Below are positions 42,385 to 53,720 of a stretch of 64,000 nt of DNA, in pieces. The number at the start of each line of letters is the position of its first letter. Position 1 is the stretch's first letter. Both the position numbers and the translations under genes were made by a program. Location of the stretch: NCBI RefSeq assembly GCF_019320115.1, contig NC_089595.1:112174461-112238460 (forward strand), in the 5' to 3' direction. This DNA is from Miscanthus floridulus (lineage: Eukaryota; Streptophyta; Magnoliopsida; Poales; Poaceae). The notes beneath the pieces were generated by a model, which was not told the origin of the DNA, searched no databases, and worked only from the letters and a program-made list of their open reading frames with translations.

Positions 42385-45300
42385 TCATGCACTAGAAAAT
42401 TCTTGGGACGTGTTAGTTGATTTTTTATGGTGCTCCTTTACCAGAGAGCTGGGGAGGAGCTTGTGAAACTTGTCTCTAATTGCTTGCAACTCTTTAAGAG
42501 CATGTCCGATCGGTGGGCGATCTGCTGGTGTCTCATGTGAACAGAAAATTCCAACTTGCAGAATGGAGGCAATGAAGGGAATTCTCATATTGCTAATACT
42601 GCCAGAGTAAGAGATGCTTGCTTCTTTGTTTTCTGTCTCTGTTAGTAGCTGTTGGTCCATGATACTACTCACTCTGTCTGGAAACGCCATTTGAACGTAC
42701 TTGCGGAGTCCAATGGCTTCTCCAAATTCACTGTCCGTTGGACTTTTTCCAGTGAACATCTCCAGCAACAGTATTCCATAGCTGTAGACATCACCATGCT
42801 TGGAGATTTCATTGCCCAGTCCATACTCTGTCGACCAAAACGACATCTTTTTAAGAAAGTTGTCCCTGAAGAATTAGATATGCTCATTGAATGTTTTATG
42901 TTCAGTATAAAATTCATTTACAAAAACTACATTTAATAATATAATTTAGTTCCATGAAATTTTAGATTCCGGCATTCTGCTCCTTCCAATTCTCAAAAAT
43001 TCAGTTTTGTTGAGCTGTACATATCAACGTGAACTAAGGTACGCATTTCAGACTATATATATTGGAAGAAGATCAATTAGAAAATAGAAGCACACCTGGA
43101 GCTGCATAGCCAATCGATCCTCTCATTGATGCCCAACCACTTGACTGATATGTGTCTTGATGTAGAAACCTTGCAAGCCCAAAATCACCAACATGAGCAA
43201 CCATGTCACTGTCCAGGAGAATATTGCTTGGCTTAAGATCACAGTGAATAATAGGTGTTGGCTTATACTGGTGAAGATAATCAAGTGAGTATGCCACATC
43301 AATCGCAATGTGTAGCCTTCCAATCAAATCCAGTGCCTTATGTTCACCATCTTCCATGATATGTTCGTGCAGCCACTGGTCTAAATTTCCATTTGGTAGA
43401 AACTCATACACAAGGGCCTTGAAGTCACGACCCTGAAAATCAATACTGGAGCAGACTGTCAAGATCTTCACAAGGTTACGATGTCGAGCACATCTTAAAG
43501 TCTCGCATTCTGCAATAAAACTTTGAGTTGCTCCACGTTGCGTGAGGTTGAGAACCTTAACTGCAACTACTACATGCTGGTCGTTGCTTCTCATTCTCCC
43601 TTTGTAGACCGAGCCAAAGCTCCCTGCTCTGATGAGGTTCTCAGATGAGAAACCATCTGTTGCATTGGCCAATTCAACATAAGATACTCTCAGGTGTTGC
43701 TCATCGATGGCTGGCCTTTGTAAGTTTTCTTTTGTTTTTTGGATCTTTCTGTAGAAAGACAGTGCAAGTGCAAATATTGTCTCAAAAAGAAATGCACTGC
43801 ATACGGAGACTATTATGGCTAGTTCCCGTGATGGCCTCTTGTTGGTGTGGATAGAGCAGGGTGGCAATTTCAGTTGAGGGATACCACCACACAGGCCACC
43901 GTTTCCTGTGATCAAGATTGCAGTTGCGTTGAGAAATACCCTGTCTTTTGGCACTCCACCTTTCAATTTGTTGAATGAGAGATTCAATGAAGAAAGCCCT
44001 GGTAGCTTGCCAAGTACTTCTGGGATTGTCCCAGATAAATTATTGTAGGAAAGATCAACCACCAAGAGGCCTCTTAGGTTTCCTAGGGACACTGGAATTG
44101 CCCCTTGAAGCATGTTTACAGATACATTAAGATTTTCCAAGCTTTGACACTCACCAATGGAGGTTGGAATTTCACCAGAAATCATATTATTAGATAAATC
44201 GATTTCGTTGAGATTTTTGAGATTTCCCACTTCTGATGGGAAAGGACCTGATAAGGAATTATGTGCGAGATTCATGGATTTCGACAGTGTTGATATGAAA
44301 AATAGTTCTTTGGGTATCGGACCGGAAAGATTGTTGTGAGAAAGATCTAAAACCTCTAAAGGACAGTTGCTGAGACTGGAAGGTATAGCCCCACTTATCG
44401 CATTAGTACCGAGGATAAGGGTAATAAGTTCTGTAAGATTGCCCAGAGATACAGGGATGGGTCCTGACAACGCATTATTTGATAAAGATAACCTATTGAA
44501 CTTCTTGAGTTTGCTGAGAGATACTGGAACAGCGGATACTAGCATGTTATTACCCATATCAAGTTCATTTAGGTTGATTAGGTTCCCCATTCCTTCTGGT
44601 ATTGGACCAGTTATCTTGTTGTCTTTTATGGTAAGAAACTTCATTTGTGTTGAAAGATTACCAATTGAATTTGGCAGCACACCTTCGAGTTTGTTGGAAC
44701 TCAAAGCTAATTTCCTCATATTGCTAGAATTGGTGAGACCTGTCAGGAAGCCCCAATCAGCATCATTTCTTGCTTCAAAGTAACTATCTGCAAGGAACAC
44801 CACAGAGAGGTTCTTTTGGTGAGTTCCCAAGCACTGGGGAATTGTGCCCGACATGAAGGTGGTTACTATTTCAATGACTTGAAGCAGGAGGCATTGCATA
44901 TGGATGACGGCAGCGGACCGTGAAATTGATTGATTGATGCAAATAGTAATTTTAGTTTTGATAGCTTGCTGCCCATATCAGGTGGAAAATCCCCAGTGAA
45001 ACTGTTGAAATCCAATAGCAGAAGTTCAAGAGAAGAGAGATTGAACATCGAATGAGGCAATGATCCTTCTAGTGCATTTTTGGATAGATATAGTTCGGTG
45101 AGGTCATGGAGGTTTCCAATTGACTGTGGTACGGAACCTGAAAGATTGTTCACTGAGAGAGAAAGGATCTGAAGCAACTCAAGGTTTCCTAATGATTCTG
45201 GGATTTGACCCACTAGACTGTTATACTTGAGACTTAAGTAAACTAGTGAAGAGAGGTTTCCTAACCAAGAAGGGATGTTTCCCGTGAGCTTGTTGTTTGC

Positions 45301-46149
45301 CAACTCAAGTATTTGGAGAGATGATAAGCCTTGGAGTGGTGGGATGTGTTCTAGGTTAGTGTTGGGAATAGTAAGAACGGTCAATGCTGAGAGGTTTCCA
45401 AGTGAAGCAGGGATACTTCCATAAAACAGATTGTAACCTAGATCTAACTCGCCGAGACTGACAAGACTGCCTGTCTCTACGGGGATTTCCCCAGTCAAAT
45501 TGTTGAATGTTAGGCCTAGGTATTTGAGATTCACAAGGTTACCTATACTGGAAGGTATGGTTCCTGTAAGTGCATTAGACTCAAGATGGAGTATTTGGAG
45601 ATTATGCAGTGAGCTGAACTCTCCTGGTATCACACCCTGCAACTTGTTATCGTTGATTGAAATATCGACAAGGTAGCTGCAGTTGGAGAGTGATGGTGGA
45701 ATCTGCCTTTCAATGGAGTTGTAGCTAAGCTGCAGATCCTCAAGGTCATGGAGATTACCGAGTTCTGGTGGCAGGATCCCATGGAAGTGATTCGATGAAA
45801 GGTTGAGCAGCCTCAGGTACGTGAGGTTTCCCCACGCAGGAGTGACGGTGCCAACAAGGTTGAGCTCGCTAAGGTCCAACGCCACCACACGGCCATGGTG
45901 GCTTCCCTTCAAGCCACAAGACACGCCCTGCCACTGGCACATCGGCACAGACTGGTTGCTCCACGTCGCCAGCGCTCTCGATGGGTCACTCGTCACTTGT
46001 GACTTGAATGCCGTGAGAGCGAGGTGATCGGAGAAATTGGAGGTGGATGCCGCATGAGCTGCGAGGACAAGTGAGGTCTGTGTCATGCTTGTGGTACAGC
46101 AAGCTAGAGAGACAAAGGCCAGCAAGAGATACTCAAGGAACAGCACCAT
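42385..46149 (-). pseudogene. Xa21-like LRR receptor kinase gene, single frameshift
   Basis: Two exons on the minus strand: 46,149-43,096 and 42,827-42,385, intron 268 bp with GT-AG borders (GCTCCAG|GTGTGC, GACAG|AGTATGG), at the site usual for LRR-XII kinases. Order: signal peptide (MVLFLEYLLLAFVSLACC), LRRNT domain with CQWQGVSC, about 20 leucine-rich repeats, a transmembrane segment (LAIIVSVCSAFLFETIFALA), and a kinase with VAVKVL lysine, HCDLKPSN (non-RD) and DFGLA. Non-RD LRR-XII kinases include Xa21 and are pattern-recognition receptors at the plasma membrane. Around 44,880 the frame shifts by one base (ICNA|SC...): frame one ends at 44,866, frame two is open from 44,899. Exon lengths total 3,497, one short of a multiple of three, fitting a one-base loss. 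The Gly loop reads RAGSFGSV, with its first Gly replaced. Either a pseudogene or a sequencing error. Confidence 0.88.
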
Positions 46150-46660
46150 TGTTGCTGCGTTGATTGGGGAAAGCTTAGCTGGTCTTTTGTGCTTGTTTTA
46201 GTGCAAAGCAACCAGCCAGAGATCAGGCTAACTTATATGGTTGGAGGCAGCAGACAGTTCAACAGATAAAGCAAAACAAAGTTCAAAAGACTCAAAAGAG
46301 AAGAAAGTTGCAGCAAGTAGATTCCCAGTTGCCGCTTCACTGTCGGCCGGGGACGTATTTTCTCTGCTTCTGTTGTCATCAAGACGGTGGAGGAATTCTC
46401 CGGGTGTCGTCGCCCACTTTCACATTGGAAACAATCTCTAATCTTAAAACAGATTTTAGTATCATGTGCCCAGCATTGCTCAAAGCAGAGGAATATGAGA
46501 AGGGAAAGACTGCACCCATTATTGCCAGGGAGGTTATGCCTGTGAAGGCTGTTGTTCTGATCAACTATACGTAAAAACTGGATATTAACACTTAGATAGC
46601 ATCTTTTGGCAAAAGAAACCTAAGATAGCATCAAAATTAGGCAAGCAATGACCTCTTACC
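46150..46660. other. upstream region of receptor kinase gene
   Basis: Promoter side of the minus-strand kinase gene. No clear TATA box or other gene seen. Confidence 0.4.
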
Positions 46661-46856
46661 AATGACGAAGCCAGAAAAAAAATTAGGAGGTGTTGAACAA
46701 AAGAATAGAGCCTTTTTTATCTTTTCTTAATCTTAGCCCCTCCTACCTAATACATATATGCATAAAATTTTAAGAAAAGACTTAGGGAGGCTCCACGTGC
46801 CCAGGATCGGTAGGGGGGGCTAGAGCCCCCCTAGCCCCACCGCTGGCTTCGTCACT
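46661..46856. mobile_element. MITE with GACGAAGCCAG inverted ends
   Basis: AATGACGAAGCCAG at the left and CTGGCTTCGTCACT at the right bound about 196 bases, with an internal GGGGCTAGAGCCCC palindrome. CTCTTAC lies next to both ends, suggesting a 7-8 bp (hAT-like) duplication. Confidence 0.65.
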
Positions 46857-47737
46857 ATCTCTTACTGCTCTAGGCCGGTACAACATGTTGCCACATGATT
46901 TTTTTTTATCTTGGTTCTGATCTGGTGAGTGAACAACTGTGCTCGTAGTTATAAAAAAAACTGTGCTCATCTTCTTTGCGTTTGAGGCAAGTTGTTCAAT
47001 GTCTTATGCAGATGCTCAGAAATAGAGCAGCAGTTTAGTCGCCAAAGATCATTTTCAGTTCATCAATTAATACACGTTTGTTAGGAAAAACTAGTCTATG
47101 TTTGGTTTTGGACGCTGCTATACATATGACTGCTCCGTGTGAATCAGGGAGGGTTAGCAGCATCACTTCGTCGCACGCTGCTCCAACATTCGTACGGTGA
47201 AGCATTCTCCTTTGTTTTGATGCTAGTGTGTCATTGTCAACCAACCACTCAATCGATCAACAAAGTAGCTTTCTAAACACAGCCAGTTTCACTGTCATCT
47301 TGAGGAAACAAAGGATGCTGCCACTTTCAGTCAATTTAAACTGCCAGTTGCACTTTATGCATATTTTTTTCGTAGTATATGATCAATTCATATATCTATT
47401 CCCCTTCAAAATTGATATATGATGTAACAAAAAACTACTGCAAACTGTTGTTTATCATGATTGTGCATGTGTGCCGTGAAACCGTGCATGTGTGTCAGTA
47501 TGTCAAGGAATCGGCGATATATTCTCTTGTATCAGCTGAAGTGCCACCATAAAAATCAAGAACTCACAAGTTCGGCATAAGTAGTAGACCGATGTGCCAA
47601 TGTGAACTCAACTGTTTGTTATAAGAGCCGATTCAACTTGCTTTTGACAGTGCAAGGAAAATAGAAGATGGTGATGTGATGCAGTTGTTTTCTCACACCT
47701 AATGGTTGGTTCTTTTTCTTCTTTTTTTTTGATCGAG
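46857..47737. other. no gene seen
   Basis: AT-rich intergenic DNA, no recognisable feature. Confidence 0.4.
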
Positions 47738-48034
47738 GGACTAAAGTTTAGTCTCTGTCACATCGAACATTTGGATGCTAATTAAGAGAATTAAATATGA
47801 TCTAATTATAAAATTAATTGCATAGATGGAGACTAATTTGTAAGACGAATTTATTAAGCCTAATTAATTCATTATTAGCACATGTTTATTGTAGCACCAC
47901 ATTATCAAATCATAGATTAATTAGGGTTAATAGATTTATTAGTCTCTATCTGTGTAATTAGTTTTGTAATTAGCCTATGTTTAATACCCGAAATTAGTGT
48001 AAACATTCGATGTTACATGAACTAAAATTTAGAA
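47738..48034. mobile_element. Tourist-like MITE (GTCACATCGAAC type)
   Basis: Contains TTTAGTCTCTGTCACATCGA, AAGACGAATTTATTAAGCC and TAATTAGTTTTGTAATTAGC, words characteristic of a very common grass MITE family; the ends show an imperfect CTAAA...TTTAGT inverted repeat. Confidence 0.6.
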
Positions 48035-48542
48035 GGGTATCCAAAGTTCACAAAAGACCCAGCTACCCAATGGTTAGTTTTGGTTTAAAGCTAACAGAGA
48101 CCGGTTTATGGTGACTGGCAAAATGAGAAAAGGCACTATAAACTATCACACAAAAGAAAGTTTAATTTGATGTCCCGTTGTTGGCCAAAATTCCATCCTG
48201 CACAATCCAAAAGATGCGATGCGACACTCCGTACGTTCTTGCTGGGGCATGAGCAAGAAAAAGAGTAGCAGCAATTCAAATTGCAGAAAATGGTTGTTTC
48301 CTCACTTCGCTAGGTTGTACTTCTGCATTAAAATACAGAGTGGTACGTAGAGGACACCACACAAGTGGCTATATGCATACATACAGCAAGTCACAATCCA
48401 GCCTTCAGAGCAACCACAATGGCTCGCTTCGCTGAAAAAAATAAGTCGAAAAAAACAAGTCGAAACACTGTTTTGATTGATTTGTTGTGAAAGAAAAACA
48501 ATGTTTCGACTAAAAAAACAAGCTGAAAAGTATGGATTATCA

Positions 48543-48676
48543 GCTTGTTCGTTTGGTTGTATTTGGCTTATAAGTCATGGCTTATCAATCAACTAACAGT
48601 ATTTTTCTTTCACGTCGAACCAGACAACAATACTTTCAGTCATGGCTTATAAGCCAAACCAGCCCAAACGAACATG
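48543..48676. mobile_element. MITE with GTTCGTTTGG inverted ends
   Basis: About 35-bp imperfect inverted repeats: GTTCGTTTGGTTGTATTTGG / GGCTTATAAGTCATGG at the left and CATGGCTTATAAGCCAAACC ... CCCAAACGAAC at the right. A related decayed copy seems to lie at 48,945-49,065. Confidence 0.65.
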
Positions 48677-49196
48677 ACGTATGAGAGAAGTGAACATAGC
48701 CAAGTATTTAAAAAATAGTCCATAAGCATTAAAATATTTCTTATAGCCTACCTAAAACATTGTATGAGTAGTCCATACTGAGTCAATAACAAAAGTCACC
48801 CGTAACACTGTGGTCTGACTGTAAGAAGTAAACTATTCTTTCTTTCTCTCGCTTCTCTCCCGTCGTCTGATTCTTGAGCTGTTGGTGGGCATAGTTTATT
48901 TCTTGCTGTAGGTTGAATATTATGAGATTTGCTATAACTATTCACCTAGTTCGTTAGTTGGTTTCAGCCAGACTTATTCAATCAATCAACAATGTTTTTC
49001 TTTTACAATAAACCAGCACCAACCAACCCAAATCAGCTCAGAAACTAACCAACAAACACGTCGATTGTCCACTGCTATGGGGCCCAGCCATAAGGACTAG
49101 GTGGTCTAAATACATTGCTGTTGTTCTCAGTAAGGGTGCGGTAGGTTTGTGTCCAAATCGCACCATCATAGTACTATGACTTATTTGTTTTACCTA
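48677..49196. other. no gene seen
   Basis: AT-rich, with a decayed MITE-like stretch at about 48,945-49,065. Nothing else recognisable. Confidence 0.4.
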
Positions 49197-49440
49197 GGGC
49201 CAGTTTAGTTTCACCCCATTTTGCAAAATTTTTCAAGATTCCCCGTCACATCGAATCTTTAGACGCATGCATGAAGTATTAAATATAAATAAAAAATAAA
49301 ACTAATTACACAGTTTAGACGAAATCCACGAGACGAATCTTTTAAGCCTAATTAGACTATGATTGGACACTATTTGTCAAATAACAACGAAAATGCTACA
49401 GTAGTACTTTGCCAAAAAAATTGGCATCCAGACGGTGCCC
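49197..49440. mobile_element. Tourist-like MITE, 244 bp
   Basis: Starts GGGCCAGTTTAGTTTCACC and ends GGCATCCAGACGGTGCCC. The interior has CACATCGAATCTTTAGACGC, ACGAGACGAATCTTTTAAGC and CTATGATTGGACA, diagnostic of an abundant sorghum/sugarcane MITE. Flanked by CTA and TAA. Confidence 0.75.
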
Positions 49441-49619
49441 TAATAGATTGTGGAAAGCAACGTCCAGACCGTAACAGCTAACGATCTACAAGTTGGAAAA
49501 AGACATTATTGTTCAATTTCAACAATTTTTGGCACGCGCGCTGGCTATCTCTTTCAGTCACAAAATTAGTCCCTTAGTTAATACACCTCCGCGTAATCCA
49601 CCGTTAGCTGGTGCCTTGT

Positions 49620-49737
49620 GTTTGTGTCCAATCCGGTAACTAACGGTATCTCACGGTGATGTGATCCCAGGCATTGTATGAATCTTAATCCTCCTTAATG
49701 AAACACGTACCAATGCACGCTTTCGAGAAAAAAAAAA
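49620..49737 (+). mobile_element. LINE 3' tail fragment
   Basis: CCTCCTTAATGAAACACGTACC ... TTTCGAG followed by ten A (49,728-49,737). It has the same 3'-end signature as the LINE ending at 31,588, but only about 100 bases can be recognised. Confidence 0.55.
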
Positions 49738-49740
49738 CAA

Positions 49741-50870
49741 AATTTGGCATGTGGATTGTTACAGTTCGTAGGTGCAGAATTACTTATTTGTTTAAGCTTT
49801 TGATTATAGAAGATACAATCTGCAATCCTTAGCTGAAAAACAAATGAGTCCTTGATCCACTAACTAGCAAATTCTTTTTTGCCAGGACCCCTCCTCCCAA
49901 AATTTTTGGCAAGAAGAGAGGAGAGGGGTAAAATATAGGAGAAGCGGAGGATCTTTTGTATCTAATTTTCACCACCTTTTTTTTTCCTCTAGTGCACTTT
50001 AGGGCTTGGACAATAAGGGGAGTATCCTGTCATATATTTTTCAACATCCTAGTCGATCATTTGACCAGTTTGCCAGCCCCACGTAATTAATATGCTTTTT
50101 CTCTGGCTACTTGCATAATGCTCTTGATTCTTGAAAGGAACAACGTACAGGGCGGCAAGATTGTCCTATATATGTACTTACACAAAACCTTATGGAATTA
50201 TTTGGTGATCTATCCTAATAATACATTTTTATCAAGTCTTTTAGGGCAGAGGCACCGTGACAGCTTCAGGCGTTAACGTTGAAGTTTGGGAGAAGTAGGA
50301 CAGATGTGTTAATACTGTTTGAGCAACGACAGGGAAATCTCAAGTTCTCTCGGTTTGAGCCTCTGAGGTAATCACCAAAGTGAATAGGAATTAAGAGCTA
50401 CGCTAAAATATTAGAGCTGCCGCAACCGGCTAAACTACAAAACAAATGAAGCTTTTCTGCGTCCAACTTTCTCTTTTATTTATAGTAGGCTATTGTTGGT
50501 CATTCTCTATTGATTGGGATCATAAAAACATCCTATTGTAACGCCACTTCTCTTTGGCGACCGTACGTGTGTAGGATCCTAGACTCATTTGTCGTGCCCA
50601 TCGGCACATGGCCTTGTGCGGTTGTGCCAATCTGCATAGATAGACCCCGACGTAGATGCAATCCATGGCCTTCGAGTTCCGTATTCACATTGATGCTGCC
50701 AGAAACACTCATAATATGCACATTAACATTATCATACATGTTTTTAAAACGCACAACATGCAAACAGGCACTGCCAAATGGTCAAAAGATATGTAGCATT
50801 CAGGTGGTGTGTGGTGGTCGTTGCTTTTGCGGTTTTGTTGGTGTTTTTTTTGTGATGGTCTTGTTGTCAC
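49741..50870. other. intergenic flank of Sirevirus 2
   Basis: No gene supported. The frame 50,510-50,911 runs into the LTR and shows no family resemblance. Confidence 0.4.
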
Positions 50871-51222
50871 TGAAAGTGCATTTGCCCTCTATGTGGTTTT
50901 TGGTGTACTGATGACATCCAAATTAGGAACTAATAAGATCTTAATGAAATATATTGCAGCTTTAGTCCCTTGAAAGTTTTAAAAGAGTTGATCTAAGATG
51001 AAATGGTATCCCTTAATTCTTCAAGTGCAAAAAGCGGACAAACCCAAACAGCTCTACAAAGCCTTTTTATTTTGTTTTGGCTTTAGATATGTCATACTAT
51101 AAAGAGGGATATAAATTTAGGTGGTCTGAGGAAGATAGAGTGCTCAAGCATAAAAGTAAAATCAAATGAGAGACACAAAATCACCTCACGAACACTTGTA
51201 CATAGTTTATGGACTTTTGGTA

Positions 51223-51495
51223 GTCGGAAGTCCCGACGTTTGATGCCGGAAGTCCCGGCGCTTGTTGACTTAGCCGCAGCCTGTCTGCGCATCTTCGCCC
51301 GTCGGAAGTCCTGACGGGAGTTGGGAGTTTCGAGTGCCGAAAGTTCTGGCTCCCTTCGAAAGTCCCGACACTTCACGATTTAGCCGCCGGGAGTTCCGAC
51401 AATATGCGAGCAAGCCCAGTGGATTGTCTGCGTGAACAATGTTTTTATGTTGAGTTGAAAGTTTTGGAGATCTGTGTTGGAACTTCCGACACAGA
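51223..51495. repeat. inverted GAAGTCCCGAC motif cluster, LTR
   Basis: About ten words in both senses: GGAAGTCCCGACG, GGAAGTCCCGGCG, GGAAGTCCTGACG, CGAAAGTCCCGAC, GGGAGTTCCGAC and GGAACTTCCGACA. The cluster ends with CCGACACAGATCTGA 25 bases before the TATA box. Confidence 0.85.
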
Positions 51496-51521
51496 TCTGA
51501 ACGGTTGGATTTGCCTTTGAT

Positions 51522-51529
51522 TATAAATA
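51522..51529 (+). promoter_or_regulatory. TATA box of Sirevirus 2 LTR
   Basis: TATAAATA in GATTATAAATAGCTCTCC, downstream of the motif cluster. Confidence 0.8.
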
Positions 51530-52377
51530 GCTCTCCTCTCTCTTCTAACTCACAACTCATTCATTACTCACCAACCTTCGTCCAAAACAGCTCACAAGCA
51601 TTCAAGGCACCCCTCTCCTCTCCTCTTTGCTCCAATCTTTGATTCCCTTAGGGTTTTGAGTGAAAGGAGAGTGGATTGAGTGAGAGAATCACTTTGGCTA
51701 GCTTGAGCACTTGATTTCTTCGTCAAGCCGGTTGGATTTGCGTCTATTACTCTTAGGTTCTTGGAACCCTAGCCAGCTAGGCGTCGCCCAAGAGCTTCCA
51801 TGTTGTGGAAGAGCCTTGGAAAGTTTGTATTACCCTTGATTTCTTAGTGAAAAGCTCAAGTAACATTTGTGGTTGCTTTGAGAGAGGCAAGGAGGTGGAA
51901 GAGACTCCGACCTTTGTGGTCACCTCAACAATGAGGACGTAGGAGCTCGTTTGTGGGGTTACCGAACCTTGAAATAAATTCTTGTGTCCCGCGTGCTTGT
52001 TGTTGTTGTTGTGATTTGTGCTATCATATTTGTTCTTGTTGGTTTATCTTCCTCCCCAACTCTCCTCTTAGGGTTTGGACTTGATCTACTAAGTGGTGAC
52101 CTTCCGCGTCAAAGGAGCAACCCCAACACTTCATCGTACCACTAGAGAGTGGGGTTGTAAGATATCTTTCACTCAAAGTTTATTTTAGCACTTGTAGTGC
52201 TATTCTCGTAGGTGTCGAAACTCCCGGCTGTTTGCGTTGGAACTTCTGGCTGCCGAAAGTTCCAGCCCAAACTGTCGGGACTTCCGACTGTCACTGACAT
52301 TTGACTTTGAGATTACGCAAAAAATTTTAGATACGCCTATTCACCCCCCTCTAGGTATTGTTTGGATTCTTTCAATT

Positions 52378-52389
52378 AGTATCAGAGCA
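52378..52389 (+). other. primer-binding site (initiator-Met tRNA)
   Basis: TAGTATCAGAGC, one mismatch from the canonical TGGTATCAGAGC, 3 bases after the LTR end. Confidence 0.85.
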
Positions 52390-52427
52390 AGGTCTTCTTT
52401 TAGCGCTTCACCGCGTGAGAAGAAACA

Positions 52428-53720
52428 ATGTCGGAGACCTATAAGATGCAAGCTGACGCCATCGAGATGGCCAAGAAGAAAGCTGAAGAGTTGATGGCTG
52501 CTCAAGTCAAGTTCTTCCAAGATGAAATGAAAAAGATACAAGATGAGATGAGCAAGATGAATGAAGAATTGAGGAAGAAGGTTGATGATGCAATAAGTGG
52601 CAAGAATGATGCAACTAGTGGCAAGAATGAAGCAAACAAAGATGCTGCTAGTTATATTGAAGCCGATGAGCATGCTCATGGAAAGGGAATATATTCAAAC
52701 ATGAACTTCGACTATGCACAACTCATCAAAGGTTCACCTTTACATACCCCTTCCATCAACATTGGCAAGCCACCTTACTTTGATGGAACAAGATACACCA
52801 ATTGGTCCTACAAGATGAAGATGTATCTCATTGGGAAGTTATGGATGTTGGTGTGATAATTCCTACCGATGAAGATAGAGAGATAACTCTAGAAGAAGTG
52901 CACAATCTCCATCAAAATGCACAAGCCGTAGCATTACTAGTGTCAAGCCTAAGTCTGGATGAGTTTAGAAAGGTAAATGAAATGGGAAGTGCAAAGCAAA
53001 TTTGGGATACTTTGAAGGTGTCATTTAAAGAAGACAAGAGTGTGATAAAAGGCAACATTGAGTTACTTCATGGTGAATTGAAAAGATTTGTGTTCTTGCA
53101 AAATAAAACAACACAATCCATATTTGATAGGCTTATGGCATTGGTCAACCGCATAAGAGCTCTTGGAAGTATCGAATGGGATGACAACAAGGTTGCTAGA
53201 AAGATATTGAGAACCTATAGAGCCAAGAACAACATGCTAGCATTCGTGATCATAGAAAGGCCCGGTTATGATGAGATGACACCCTAAAAAGTTCTTTCAA
53301 AGCTCAAGCATCATGAGTGTCTAGATGAAGATGCAATCAATGCTCACAATCAAAATCCTAATGTAATGGGATACAATAAGAATGCAGCCCTAAAGGCAAC
53401 TCAAGCTCATGAAGGCAAATCTTCTAGTCAAGAGAAGAAGAAAGTGAAGGATGATTCCTCAAGTGAAGAAGAAGAGTTCGATGAATAAGCTACACTCATC
53501 ATTAGAAACTTTAGAAAGTTTATAAAGAAGAAGAGCAACCGGAAGACTTACGGTGATGGGAAGAGAAGGAACAAAAAGAGGTTTTGCTATGGTTGTGGCC
53601 AAACCGGTCACTTCATAGCCGATTGTTCAAATGAGAAGAAGTGCAAGCACGACAAGGATGAAGACAAGAAGAACAAAGGCAAGAAGAGAGGTGAAGCTCA
53701 TCTTGGTGAAGAGTAGGAGT
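52428..53720 (+). pseudogene. copia gag with zinc knuckle (Sirevirus 2)
   Basis: ATG 52,428 opens a coiled-coil-like Lys/Glu-rich N-terminus (MSETYKMQADAIEMAKKKAE) and the gag core (YFDGTRYTNWSYKMKMYLIG). The frame shifts at about 52,850 and continues (LLVSSLSLDEFRKVNEMG, IWDTLKVSFKEDKSVIKGN) to a TAA at 53,287. The CCHC knuckle CYGCGQTGHFIADC lies at about 53,587-53,628. The N-terminal coiled coil is typical of Sirevirus gag. It would package the RNA; here inactive by frameshift and stops. Confidence 0.85.

Larger units (their letters stand above)
50871..52374 (+). repeat. 5' LTR of Sirevirus 2, ~1,504 bp
   Basis: Starts TGAAAGTGCATTTGCCCTC, ends TTTGGATTCTTTCA, immediately before the PBS. 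It contains two clusters of GAAGTCCCGAC-type words (51,223-51,495 and 52,212-52,290) and a TATA box at 51,522. TCTCTTAGGG-type leader sequence follows. Confidence 0.88.

Noticed and set aside
50510..50911. 133-codon plus frame before Sirevirus 2
   Set aside because: Runs across the LTR start; no motif.
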